A stretch of 64,000 nucleotides of DNA from Paraburkholderia ferrariae NBRC 106233 (GTDB lineage: Bacteria > Pseudomonadota > Gammaproteobacteria > Burkholderiales > Burkholderiaceae): assembly GCF_000685035.1 (NCBI RefSeq), contig NZ_BAYB01000002.1, positions 1 through 64,000 of the forward strand, given 5' to 3'. Positions within the stretch are counted from its first letter, which is position 1, and each line of letters begins with the position of its first letter. The translations under genes were made by a program, and so were the position numbers. The notes under the pieces are model-generated. The model ran no database searches, was not told the origin of the DNA, and worked only from the letters and a program-made list of their open reading frames with translations. Shown here piece by piece: positions 29,018 through 38,311 of the stretch.

Positions 29018-30517
29018 TCAGATTTGCGGCGCCCCATCCCATCCCCCACCCAAAGCCTTGTTCAAGGCGATGTAGTCGGTCGTGACGCGCACGCGACTCT
29101 GGATCAGTGCGTCCTGCGCCGCGAACTGCGCGCGGTCGGCGACGAGCAACTCGAGAAAGCCCGTCGATCCCGACCGGTAGAGCGATTTTGCCATCGACGC
29201 CGCCTGACCGTACGCATCGGCGGAACGCTGCAGGCTTTGAACGCTTTCGGTTTCCCGCGCGAGCGCCACGCTCGCGTTTTCCACGTCCTGCAGTGCAGTG
29301 AGTACGGCCGCTCGATACGCGACAAACGACTGATCGCGTTGCGCGTCCGCGATCTCGACCGCGGCTTTCAGCCGTCCGCCATCGAACAGCGGAATCGTCA
29401 CGGAAGGCCCGATCGACCAGCCGATCGACGAATGGTGCGCCAGATCGCCGAACTGGGTGCCCGAGGTGCCGAGCGCGCCGGTCAAGGTTACGCGCGGGTA
29501 GCGGGCAGCCTGCGCCACGCCCACGTGCGCCGTGCTCTGCGCGTAGCGGCGTTCGGCGGCGCGCACGTCCGGCCGTGCGAGCAGCACGTCGGCGGGCACG
29601 CCCATCGCGACGGGCAGGGGCGGTGCGGGCACGTCATGGGCCTGCTGCATGCGCGCGACGAGCGCTCCCGGCGTCTGGCCCGTGAGTACGGAAAGGCTGT
29701 ACACGGTCTGCGCGTAGGCAGCCTCCAGTGCGGGAATGGAGGCCAACGTGGCCTGCGCCTCGCCGGATGCGTTGGCAGCGTCGAGACCGGAATTCGCGCC
29801 CGCTTCGTAGCGCACGCGGGTGAGACGCGCGGTTTCCTGCTGCGAATCCGCTGTTGCGCGTGCGAGCGCGAGGCGTGCCTGATAGCCGCGCGCCTCTACG
29901 TAGCGCGTCGTCACGTCGCCGATCAGCGAAAGCTGGGTCGAGCGCAGATCCCACTGAGCCGCGTCGAGACCACCGCGGGCCGCTTCCAGCGCGCGGCGGT
30001 TGGCGCCGAACAGGTCGATCTCCCAACTGGCGTCGAAACCCGCCTGGAAGAGGTTGACGGGGCTACCGGGGCTACCCGATGGCAGCGCCCCCGGCATCGA
30101 AGGCGAGGGTCCGGCGATAGCATTCGGGCCTGCACCCGCACGCGTTAAGGATCCCGAACCGTTCAGCGACGGATAGAGCGCGCCGCCGGCTTCGCGTACC
30201 GTCGCGCGGGCCTCGCGGATGCGCGCGGTGGCCGTGGCTACGTCGAGGTTGCCGCGCGTGGCTTCATCCACGAGTTCATCGAGCAGCGGATCGTTCAGGC
30301 GCCGCCACCATTGGTGGAGATCGGGCTGGGCGTCGGTGGTGCGCAAGGACTGCGCGCTCCATTGCGCAGGCACGTCGGGGTGCGGTGCGCGATAGTCGGG
30401 ACCCACGGCGCAGCCCGCGAGCAGTGCGCAGGCACCGAGAATGAGCAGCGCCGACTGGCGGTGCGGGAACGGAAAGCGTTTCGGACGGTTCATGATGGTG
30501 CGTGAGTTGGCGTTCAT
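29018..30517 (-). CDS. outer membrane efflux lipoprotein, NodT/OprM family
   Basis: A 499-residue TolC-like outer membrane channel. The lipobox LLAGCAVGPDYRAP near residue 35 marks it as a lipoprotein. Two outer membrane efflux repeats follow (NLDVATATARIREARATVREAGG and a matching C-terminal copy). It should complete the tripartite pump with the RND and periplasmic adaptor proteins encoded upstream. Its ATG overlaps the RND stop by 4 bp, which decides the start at 30517 over the internal ATG at 30493. Substrates are unknown. Confidence 0.93.
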   Translation of the reverse strand: MNANSRTIMNRPKRFPFPHRQSALLILGACALLAGCAVGPDYRAPHPDVPAQWSAQSLRTTDAQPDLHQWWRRLNDPLLDELVDEATRGNLDVATATARIREARATVREAGGALYPSLNGSGSLTRAGAGPNAIAGPSPSMPGALPSGSPGSPVNLFQAGFDASWEIDLFGANRRALEAARGGLDAAQWDLRSTQLSLIGDVTTRYVEARGYQARLALARATADSQQETARLTRVRYEAGANSGLDAANASGEAQATLASIPALEAAYAQTVYSLSVLTGQTPGALVARMQQAHDVPAPPLPVAMGVPADVLLARPDVRAAERRYAQSTAHVGVAQAARYPRVTLTGALGTSGTQFGDLAHHSSIGWSIGPSVTIPLFDGGRLKAAVEIADAQRDQSFVAYRAAVLTALQDVENASVALARETESVQSLQRSADAYGQAASMAKSLYRSGSTGFLELLVADRAQFAAQDALIQSRVRVTTDYIALNKALGGGWDGAPQI

Positions 30518-33500
30518 GGGCGTTTGCCTTTGAACATCGTGCGTACGCCGACGTAGAGCAGCGGTGCGAGGAAAATGCCGATCACGGTGGACGCAATCAT
30601 GCCGCCCATCACACCGATGCCGATCGCGTTTTGCGCGCCCGAGCCGGCGCCTGTCGCCACAGCCAGCGGCGCCACGCCGAGGATGAACGCGAACGAGGTC
30701 ATGAGAATCGGCCGCAGACGCAGGCGCGCGGCATCGAGCGTGGCTTCGATCAGGCCCGCGCCCTGCGCTTCGCGTTCCAGCGCGAATTCGACAATCAGGA
30801 TGGCGTTTTTCGCGGCAAGACCGATGGTCGTGAGCAGGCCCACCTTGAAGTAGACGTCATTGGCCTGGCCGCACAGCATGGCCGCGAGCAGCGCGCCCGC
30901 CATGCCGGCCGGCACCGTGAGCAGCACGGAGAGCGGGATGGTCCAGCTTTCGTACAGCGCGGCAAGACAGAGGAACACGAAGAGGACGGAGATCGCGTAA
31001 AGCGCCGCGGCCTGATCGCCCGCGAGACGCTCCTCCCAGGACAGGCCCGTCCACTCGTGACGCACGCCGGGCGGCAACTGTGCCACCAGCCGGTCGATCT
31101 CGCTCATCGCCGTGCCCGAGCTGACGCCCGGTGCGGCTTCGCCCTGGATTTCGACGGCCGTGACGCCGTTGTAGCGCTCAAGACGCGTCGGCCCGAGGGT
31201 CCAGTGTCCTTGCGCGAACGAAGCGAACGGCACCATCTCGTTGCGCGCGTTGCGAACATGCCATGCATCGAGGTCGCCCGGCTGCATGCGGAAGTCGGCA
31301 TCGGACTGCACGAAGACGCGTTTCACGCGGCCCCGGTCGATGAAATCGTTGACGTAGTCGCTGCCCCACGCCACCGAGAGCGTGGTGTCGACATCGGTGG
31401 GACTCAGGCCGAGCGCACTGGCTTTTGCCTGATCGATGTCCACGGCAAACTGCGGCGCCGGGTCCTGCCCCGTTGGTCGCGTGTAGGCGAGCGCGGGGCT
31501 GCGCGCCGCGGCACCCAGCAACTGGTCTCGCATTTGCATGAGTCGTTCGCGTCCTGCGCCACCGGTATCCTCCAGATAAAAATCGAAACCGTTCGAGTTG
31601 CCCATGCCATCGATGGCGGGTGGCAACAGTGCGTACACCTGAGCGTCTTTGATGGCGGCGAACGCTGCGTTCGCGCGGTCTGCAACGGCCTGCGCGGAAA
31701 GGTGCGCGCCGTGGCGTGCATCGAAGTCCTTCAGGCGCACGAACACCATGCCCGCGTTCTGGCCGGAGCCGCCGAAGCCGTAGCCCTCGATCGCCATCAC
31801 GCCTTCCACCGCGTCTTTTTCGTTTTTCAGGTAGTAATCCGCGACCTGCTCGAGCACGTCGCGCGTGCGCCCCGCCATCGCACCCGGCGGTAGCTGCACG
31901 GTGCTCATCATGATCCCCTGGTCTTCCACCGGCAAAAACGAGGTCGGCAGGCGCATGAACATCCAGCCCATTGCAACGACGAGCGCGACGAACACAGCCA
32001 GAAAGCGCTTGCTACGCGCGAGCACGCCGGCCACGCCGCCGCGGTAGGCGAGCGAGCCGCGCTCGAAGCCTCGGTTGAACCAGCCGGCGAAGCCATGGGT
32101 CGCGCCATGGCCCTGGGGACGACGCAGCAGGGTGGCGCACAGCGCGGGCGTGAGGATCAGCGCGACGGCCACCGAAAGCAGCATGGCCGTGATGAGCGTG
32201 ACCGAGAACTGGCGATAGATGGTGCCGGTTGCACCCGAGAAGAACGCCATCGGCACAAACACGGCGGACAGCACCGTGGCGATGCCGATCAGCGCGCCGG
32301 AGATCTCGCGCATCGACTTGAGGGTGGCTTCGAGCGGCGAGAGCTGTTCTTCGACCATCACGCGTTCGACGTTTTCCACCACCACGATGGCGTCGTCCAC
32401 CAGCAGGCCGATCGCCAGCACCATCGCGAACATCGTGAGCGTGTTGATGGAGTAGCCGAACACCGCGAGCACGCCGAACGTGCCGAGCAGCACGACCGGG
32501 ATCGCCAGCGTGGGGATCAGCGTGGCGCGCCAGTTCTGCAGGAACACCAGCATCACGATGAAGACGAGTGCAATGGCTTCGAACAGCGTCTTGACGACCT
32601 CGTGGATCGAGAGCTTGACGAACGGCGTGGTGTCGTAGGGATAGACCACCTCCACGCCGGCGGGCAGCGTGGGCTTGAGCGAATCGATCAGCGTCTTGAC
32701 GCCTTGCGCGGTCTCCAGCGCGTTCGCGCCGGTTGCCAGATTGATGCCGAGCGACGAGGCGGGCTTGCCGTTGTACGTGGATGAGTAGGTGTAGTTCTCG
32801 GCGCCCAGTTCGACGCGCGCGACGTCCTTCAGGCGCACCACGGCGCCGTCGGGTGCGCTCTTGACGATGATGTCGGCGAACTGGTCCGCGGTGCGCAGCC
32901 GGCTCTTTGCGGTGACGGTGGCGTTGAGCTGCTGCCCCGGCCGTGCCGGCTGGGCGCCGAGCTGGCCGGCCGACACCTGGGCGTTCTGCGCGCGCAGTGT
33001 GGCTTCCACGTCGCCCGGCATGAGCGAGTATTGGGCGAGCCGGTGGGGATTGAGCCAGATGCGCATGGCGTAGCTCGACCCGAACAACTGCGTGTTGCCG
33101 ACGCCCGGCACCCGGCGGATGCGGTCCTGGAGCGTGCTGCCCACGTAGTCGTCGAGGTCGATCGAGCGCAGCCGGGCGTCCTTCGAGACGAAGCCCACGA
33201 CCATCAGGAAGCTCGCCGACGATTTGGTCACCGTGAGCCCGGTGCTCTGCACGACCGGCGGCAACTGCGCCGTGACGAGCTGCAGCTTGTTTTGCACCTG
33301 CATCTGCGCGACATCCGGGCTGGCGGCGCTGCTGAAAGTGAGGCGGATCTGGACTTCGCCCGAAGCGTCCGAAGTCGCGGACATGTACTGCAGATTGTCG
33401 AGCCCGGTCATGCCTTGCTCGATCACGCGCGTGACGGAGTTCTCGAGGGTCTGCGCGTCGGCGCCCGCCCAGGTCGCCGAAATGGAGATGGTGGTGGGTG

Positions 33501-33615
33501 CGATCTCGGGATATTGGGCGACCGGCAGGCGCTCCAGCGCGAGCAGGCCGCCCAGCATCACGACGATCGACAGCACCCACGCGAACACAGGACGTTTGAT
33601 GAAAAATGCCGACAT
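30514..33615 (-). CDS. RND multidrug efflux transporter, AcrB/HAE1 family
   Basis: A 1033-residue inner membrane proton antiporter with 12 expected membrane helices and two large periplasmic loops. It begins MSAFFIKRPVFAWVLSIVVML. The proton-relay aspartate pair is in LAIGLLVDDAIVVVENVERVM. The GAENYTYSSTYNGKPASSLGI and FLPVEDQGIMM segments are typical of AcrB/MexB. It is between the adaptor gene (8-bp gap) and the outer membrane gene (4-bp overlap). Likely exports hydrophobic or amphiphilic toxic compounds; a link to the neighbouring ketone/amine catabolism is speculative. Confidence 0.96.
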   Translation of the reverse strand: MSAFFIKRPVFAWVLSIVVMLGGLLALERLPVAQYPEIAPTTISISATWAGADAQTLENSVTRVIEQGMTGLDNLQYMSATSDASGEVQIRLTFSSAASPDVAQMQVQNKLQLVTAQLPPVVQSTGLTVTKSSASFLMVVGFVSKDARLRSIDLDDYVGSTLQDRIRRVPGVGNTQLFGSSYAMRIWLNPHRLAQYSLMPGDVEATLRAQNAQVSAGQLGAQPARPGQQLNATVTAKSRLRTADQFADIIVKSAPDGAVVRLKDVARVELGAENYTYSSTYNGKPASSLGINLATGANALETAQGVKTLIDSLKPTLPAGVEVVYPYDTTPFVKLSIHEVVKTLFEAIALVFIVMLVFLQNWRATLIPTLAIPVVLLGTFGVLAVFGYSINTLTMFAMVLAIGLLVDDAIVVVENVERVMVEEQLSPLEATLKSMREISGALIGIATVLSAVFVPMAFFSGATGTIYRQFSVTLITAMLLSVAVALILTPALCATLLRRPQGHGATHGFAGWFNRGFERGSLAYRGGVAGVLARSKRFLAVFVALVVAMGWMFMRLPTSFLPVEDQGIMMSTVQLPPGAMAGRTRDVLEQVADYYLKNEKDAVEGVMAIEGYGFGGSGQNAGMVFVRLKDFDARHGAHLSAQAVADRANAAFAAIKDAQVYALLPPAIDGMGNSNGFDFYLEDTGGAGRERLMQMRDQLLGAAARSPALAYTRPTGQDPAPQFAVDIDQAKASALGLSPTDVDTTLSVAWGSDYVNDFIDRGRVKRVFVQSDADFRMQPGDLDAWHVRNARNEMVPFASFAQGHWTLGPTRLERYNGVTAVEIQGEAAPGVSSGTAMSEIDRLVAQLPPGVRHEWTGLSWEERLAGDQAAALYAISVLFVFLCLAALYESWTIPLSVLLTVPAGMAGALLAAMLCGQANDVYFKVGLLTTIGLAAKNAILIVEFALEREAQGAGLIEATLDAARLRLRPILMTSFAFILGVAPLAVATGAGSGAQNAIGIGVMGGMIASTVIGIFLAPLLYVGVRTMFKGKRP

Positions 33616-33623
33616 GACGGTCC

Positions 33624-34877
33624 TCAGGTACGGTTGGCCTGCGAGGGCGCAGTACCGGTCGCCGTGGCCGCTGCGGCCGCATTGGCGCGGTCGCTCGCGG
33701 GCGCCGCCCGGACCATGCCCGTCGCGGCGTCGATGACGACTTCGGTGCTCGCCACCGCATCGCCCGCATGGACCTGCTGGCCGCCTTCCACGACGATCGC
33801 ATCGCCCTCGCGCAGGCCCTGCGTGACGAGCCAGTCGTTGCCGTGCTCACGCGCGCCTTGCAGAATCACCTGCTCGATCTTGCCGGCCCGCACGAACAGC
33901 GCGACCGGCTCGCCGCGCTCGTCACGGCTCACGGCGCGCTGCGGCAGCAGATAGCCGTCAGGCACGATGCCTTCCTCCACGATCGCGCGCACGTACATGC
34001 CGGGCAGCAGTACGCGGTGCGGATTGGGCACGGTGACGCGCAGCGTGTACGTGCCGGTGCTGGTCGCCACACTGGATTCACCAAATTCGAGTTCGCCCGT
34101 TTGCGGGTAGGCCGCACCGTTCTCCAGCCGGAGCCGGACCGGCACCCCGCCGTTCGCGCTGACGAGATGGCCCGCGTCGATAGCCGCGCGCAGATCGAGC
34201 AGGTTGGCGCTCGACTGCGACAGATCGACGTTTACGCGGTCGATCTGGTGGATCGTGGTGAGCGGCGCGGGCTGGCCTGCGCTGACTAGCGCCCCCGGCG
34301 TGAGTGCGCTGCGGTCGATACGGCCGGAGATGGGCGCGCGGATGGTGGTGCGGTCGAGGTCGATACGCGCCGCTTCGAGGGCCGCTCTCGCGGTGGCCAC
34401 ATTGGCGCGGGCAAGGGCCAGGGCGTCGACGGAGTCTTCGTACTCTTGCTTGCTGATCGCATTCAGACGAATGAGGTCGCTGTTGCGTGCGGCTCTCGCT
34501 TGCGCGGCGGGAATGGTTGCCTCGGCGCGCTGCAGGCTCGCCTCGGCGCTGTCGCGAGCGGCCTGGTAGCTCGCCGGGTCGATGGTGTAGAGCGCCTGGC
34601 CTGCCTTGACCTCGGCGCCTTCCACGAACAGGCGCTGCTGGATGACGCCGCTGACCTGCGGCCGCACTTCCGCTTCGAGTAGCGCGACGACGCGCCCCGG
34701 CAGTTCGGCTGTGACCGGCACCACCTGAGGATGCAGTTTCACCACGCTCACCAGGGGCCTGGGCATGGCCTGCGCGGCGGCGTTGCCGCCGTCGCCATGA
34801 CACGACGCGAGGGCAAGCGTCAAGGCGAGCCCCGCGGCGCCCGTGACGGCGACCGTTTTGATCTGTTGTACGTTCAT
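33624..34877 (-). CDS. RND periplasmic adaptor (AcrA/MexA-like) lipoprotein
   Basis: A 417-residue membrane fusion protein. The signal ends in a lipobox (LALASC, Cys near residue 28). It has barrel-sandwich hybrid halves (EVRPQVSGVIQQRLFVEGAEVKAGQ and TTIRAPISGRIDRSALTPG) around a helical hairpin rich in Ala/Arg/Glu. First gene of the adaptor-transporter-channel operon on the minus strand. MNVQQIKTVAV is the start because the upstream frame is a shadow in the intergenic region. It is divergent from a response regulator gene across 242 bp, which likely controls it. Confidence 0.94.
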   Translation of the reverse strand: MNVQQIKTVAVTGAAGLALTLALASCHGDGGNAAAQAMPRPLVSVVKLHPQVVPVTAELPGRVVALLEAEVRPQVSGVIQQRLFVEGAEVKAGQALYTIDPASYQAARDSAEASLQRAEATIPAAQARAARNSDLIRLNAISKQEYEDSVDALALARANVATARAALEAARIDLDRTTIRAPISGRIDRSALTPGALVSAGQPAPLTTIHQIDRVNVDLSQSSANLLDLRAAIDAGHLVSANGGVPVRLRLENGAAYPQTGELEFGESSVATSTGTYTLRVTVPNPHRVLLPGMYVRAIVEEGIVPDGYLLPQRAVSRDERGEPVALFVRAGKIEQVILQGAREHGNDWLVTQGLREGDAIVVEGGQQVHAGDAVASTEVVIDAATGMVRAAPASDRANAAAAATATGTAPSQANRT

Positions 34878-35119
34878 AAAGTCGTTTGAACCATGTCGGC
34901 GGTATGCCGGAGCACGGATGGTCGCGCACCGCTGTCCGGCGGCGATGGAGGTTCTGTCGAGATTGCGTGGAGGGGCGGGTGGGCGGGGCGCGGGGCGGCT
35001 GGAGCCGGCCAGAGGCAGAAAGTGTTGGGCTATTATGGAGATTCGATGGAGCGGGTTGCCCCGCCGCCCGCATCCAGGCACGATGACGGGTCCGTACGCA
35101 ACCAGCAGGCGACACACCC

Positions 35120-35815
35120 ATGACCGCGCTGATCCTGATCGCCGAAGACGAACCCGAAATCGCCGAGATACTCGACGCCTATCTGACCCGCGAGGGCTAT
35201 CGAACCTATCGGGTCGGCAACGGGCAGACCGTGCTCGACGTGCAGCCGGTCCTCAAGCCCGATCTCGTGCTGCTCGACATCAAGATGCCCGGCAAGGACG
35301 GCTGGGAAGTGCTCGCGGAACTGCGGCGGCGCGGCAACACGCCGGTGGTCGTCGTCACCGCGCTCGACCAGGACATCGACCGGTTGCAGGGGCTGCGCAT
35401 CGGCGCGGACGACTACGTGGTGAAGCCCTTCAATCCGGTCGAAGTGGTCGCACGCGTGGGTGCCGTGCTGCGGCGCACGAGCGCTTCGCGCAGCGAAACG
35501 GTGCTGCGCGTGGGGCGCCTCGAAGTGGACACGCAGAGCTATGTGGCGAGCGTGCACGCGGCAAGCGGCGCGGCAGGCGTGCAGCTCGCGCTGACGCTCA
35601 CTGAATTCCGTGTGCTCGCGCACATGGCGAAGTCGCCCAACCGTGTGTTTTCCCGCAGCGAACTGATCGACGCCTGCCTGCCCGGTGGCGACGCGCTGGA
35701 GCGCACGGTCGACAGCCACATGAGCAATCTGCGCAAGAAGCTCGACAAGCTCGGCGCTGCCGACATGATCACGGTCGTGCGCGGCGTGGGTTATCGCCTG
35801 GCGGACCAGCCATGA
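35120..35815 (+). CDS. OmpR-family response regulator, BaeR-like
   Basis: A 231-residue regulator. The receiver domain has acidic pocket E9/D10, phosphoacceptor D53 (LLDIKMPG) and KPF near residue 103. The C-terminal winged helix has LTLTEFRVLAHMAKSPNRVFSRSELIDAC and RTVDSHMSNLRKKL. Its stop overlaps the kinase ATG by 4 bp. Being divergent from a complete RND pump operon, it most likely activates that pump, as BaeSR does for Mdt pumps; this is inference from position. Confidence 0.93.
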   Translation: MTALILIAEDEPEIAEILDAYLTREGYRTYRVGNGQTVLDVQPVLKPDLVLLDIKMPGKDGWEVLAELRRRGNTPVVVVTALDQDIDRLQGLRIGADDYVVKPFNPVEVVARVGAVLRRTSASRSETVLRVGRLEVDTQSYVASVHAASGAAGVQLALTLTEFRVLAHMAKSPNRVFSRSELIDACLPGGDALERTVDSHMSNLRKKLDKLGAADMITVVRGVGYRLADQP

Positions 35816-36912
35816 GCGATGCAACGCGGCAGCGCGGGCAGCGTGGGCGACTGGGGCGCCAGATCGTTCTTTCGATGGGGCTCGTTTCGGTCATTACGAT
35901 GCTTATTGCGTCCGTGGGTGCGATTGTCATCTACGGACTGCTGTTTACGTTCCGCCCGCCCCCGGGACCGATGTCGCCGAAGGAACTCCTCATCCCTGAG
36001 CCAAGCGACTATCTGGTTTTTGCGATCCTGCTGCTGTTTGGCCTGGTGGTGGCCATCATCATGGCGTCGCGGCTTGCGCGGCGCATTCTTGCGCCGCTCA
36101 ACTCGCTCGCCGAGGGCGCGCGCAGCATCGCCGCAGGCGACCTCGCGGCGCGCGCGGTGCCGGGCGACCGGTCCCTCGGCGAGACGGCCTTGCTGGTCGA
36201 CGACTTCAACGTCATGGCCGCGCGGCTGCAGCGCATGACGGCCGAGATGAGCGCCTGGAACGCAGCCATCGCGCACGAGTTGCGCACGCCGCTCACGATC
36301 CTGCGCGGACGCCTGCAGGGCATGAAGGACGGGGTCTTCGCCCTCGACGAGGCGCAGATCCGCGGGCTTCTGTTTCAGGTGGAGAGCCTCACGCGTCTCG
36401 TCGACGATCTGCATATCGTCACGCTGCAGGACATCGGGCGGCTGGAGATGCGTGTGGAGCCAACACGCATCGACGTGGAAATTCGCCGCGCGGTGGATTC
36501 GATGAGCGACGCGCTCAACGAGGCGGGCTTTGCGCTCAATCTTGCCCTCGAGCCGATAACCGTGGACTGCGACGGCACGCGCATTCGCCAGGCCCTGGTC
36601 GCGCTGCTCGATAACGCGAGGCGCTATGCCGTACCGGGCGCGCTGCATATTCGCGCCCTTGCCGGGAACAGCGAGGTGTCGCTGAGCGTGGAAGACGAGG
36701 GCCCGGGCCTCACCCCGGAATTCGCCGCGCTCGTGTTCGAGCCGTTCACGCGCGCGGATGCCTCACGCTCGCGCAAATTCGGCGGCTCTGGCCTCGGGCT
36801 CTCGGTTGTCCGGGCGATTGCCTGCGCTCACGGCGGGACGGCGCGATACCGCCCGGGGGAGAAAGGCGGATCGTGCTTCGAGATTGTCCTTCCTGCTGGG
36901 CCTCGTCGATAA
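35812..36912 (+). CDS. sensor histidine kinase, BaeS-like
   Basis: A 366-residue inner membrane kinase. Two membrane segments (about residues 17-45 and 68-86) enclose a very short periplasmic loop (FRPPPGPMSPKELLIPEPSD), suggesting it senses signals in or near the membrane. A HAMP linker follows, then the H-box AAIAHELRTPLTILRG with H155, N-box ALLDNARRYA, G1 VEDEGPGLTP and G2 GGSGLGLSVV. It partners the overlapping response regulator. Confidence 0.93.
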   Translation: MSDATRQRGQRGRLGRQIVLSMGLVSVITMLIASVGAIVIYGLLFTFRPPPGPMSPKELLIPEPSDYLVFAILLLFGLVVAIIMASRLARRILAPLNSLAEGARSIAAGDLAARAVPGDRSLGETALLVDDFNVMAARLQRMTAEMSAWNAAIAHELRTPLTILRGRLQGMKDGVFALDEAQIRGLLFQVESLTRLVDDLHIVTLQDIGRLEMRVEPTRIDVEIRRAVDSMSDALNEAGFALNLALEPITVDCDGTRIRQALVALLDNARRYAVPGALHIRALAGNSEVSLSVEDEGPGLTPEFAALVFEPFTRADASRSRKFGGSGLGLSVVRAIACAHGGTARYRPGEKGGSCFEIVLPAGPRR

Positions 36913-37122
36913 GACGCCCGCCCGGCGTGCCCTTGCGCGCAGGCACCGTCGCTGGCGGTGCAGCCAATTGCTGAAATCCACAGATCGTCCACGAAGCGTC
37001 CACAGTCGATCTAACATCGAATCGTAAGATTGCATCGCGTTGGTTATTTGGGTCAGTCGGGATCCGGACACCGTGGTTCCGGATCTGGATGATATGCATA
37101 ACTAATTGAAATTTCTAAAGCG

Positions 37123-38118
37123 ATGCAATCAGAATCTTTGGCAGTACCCTTTTCCGGCCGGATGCGTACGTTGGGTCGAAACCTCGCGTATCTATGGGGC
37201 TATGCATGCAAGGCCTATCCGCTGCCCACGGGTTATCACCGGTGGCGGCGCATTCGCTTTCTGATACGGGCGATGCTCTGGTGGCGCACCACACTGGCTT
37301 GGCTCGCGCGCTGCTCGCAGGAACGTTTTCGAAAATCCATTGCCCGGTCGCCTTTCAACATCGAACGCATTCACCGGCCCTTTATTCATGCGGGACTGGG
37401 CGCCGACGAGCGGCTGCGCGTAAGTCTCGAGCACGATCAACTGACTGCCGCGCGTGCTTCGCGTATTGCGCGTGAGCTGAGCGAGACCGGCAAGGCGGGG
37501 ATTGCAACGATCAGCGCTGCCAATCTGACATGGGACGTGAGTCTGGAAGCCATCGAGCGCTTCCAGAAGGAGGGCGACTGGACGATCTGCATTCGCGATG
37601 CCGAGGGTACGCGGCTCGTGTCCTGCACGTTTTGCGTCGCGTCGCTGGGAAGCAAGGCGGGACGCCCTCAACTGCTGATAGGGTGCATTCAGGGCCCGGA
37701 CACGTCCGTCGACGGCCGCGCGCTTTATCGCTATTTGACGCGCAAGTGGCTAGGCCTGCGTCCGAAACCGCTGGCGATATTTCTCGCGCAGTCGCTGGCT
37801 CGCGCGGTGGGGGCGAAAACTGCACTGATCGTTTCGAACGAAGCGCATGTCTACTCGAGCTGGCGATACCTGTTTCGAAAGCGAAGGATCAAGGCCGACT
37901 ACCGTGCGCTGGCGCGGGATTGCGGCGCGCGGCGGTCGTGGCGCCAATGGCATGTTCTCCCGATGCCGCATCGCAGGTTGATGGATGACGCCGTGGGCAA
38001 CGACGCAGTCCGACGCAGACGTCGCGCGCTGCTCGTGGCGCTGGACGAGCAGATCCGCGATGCGGTGCATGAAAAGGCAGCGAGCCTGCAGTACAGGAAT
38101 GACGTCGACAGCCCCTGA
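37123..38118 (+). CDS. DUF535 (VirK/YbjX) family protein
   Basis: A 331-residue protein with the DUF535 core: FNIERIHRPFIHAGLGADERL, LLIGCIQGP, and the C-terminal IVSNEAHVYSSWRYLFRKRRIKADY. Relatives (VirK, YbjX, Srf-type) have been linked to outer membrane integrity and antimicrobial peptide resistance in enterobacteria, but the biochemical role is unknown. It starts after a 210-bp gap following the kinase gene with only a weak ribosome site. It does not belong to the downstream operator-controlled region, whose first operator begins 45 bp after its stop. Confidence 0.82.
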   Translation: MQSESLAVPFSGRMRTLGRNLAYLWGYACKAYPLPTGYHRWRRIRFLIRAMLWWRTTLAWLARCSQERFRKSIARSPFNIERIHRPFIHAGLGADERLRVSLEHDQLTAARASRIARELSETGKAGIATISAANLTWDVSLEAIERFQKEGDWTICIRDAEGTRLVSCTFCVASLGSKAGRPQLLIGCIQGPDTSVDGRALYRYLTRKWLGLRPKPLAIFLAQSLARAVGAKTALIVSNEAHVYSSWRYLFRKRRIKADYRALARDCGARRSWRQWHVLPMPHRRLMDDAVGNDAVRRRRRALLVALDEQIRDAVHEKAASLQYRNDVDSP

Positions 38119-38163
38119 CTCGAAGCCCGTGGAACTACTGAGTTGCCGTGAATTTTCGTTTGT

Positions 38164-38188
38164 GGTCAAATGACCATGTCAATTGACA
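38164..38188. promoter_or_regulatory. tandem-palindrome operator, site 1 (upstream of gabD-like operon)
   Basis: Two 12-bp palindromes, GGTCAAATGACC (38164-38175) and TGTCAATTGACA (38177-38188), separated by one A. This is the most symmetric of eight such sites. The second box contains TTGACA, which could serve as a -35, so binding would block polymerase. It lies 124 bp before the aldehyde dehydrogenase start. Confidence 0.75.
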
Positions 38189-38311
38189 TAAATGCCTGCT
38201 CTATCCCCAATTCGGAAGACGCCCATAGGGGCGGTCTCTTCCGTGCAGTGCAATTCCTGGCGAAAGCCTGGGGGGCAGCGACGAAATTTTCACCATACAG
38301 AGTGAGACAGG

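Noticed and set aside
28782-29042. 86-codon minus-strand ORF after the tRNA
   Set aside because: No recognised similarity, overlaps the end of the efflux channel gene and has no ribosome site; kept only as a possible remnant.
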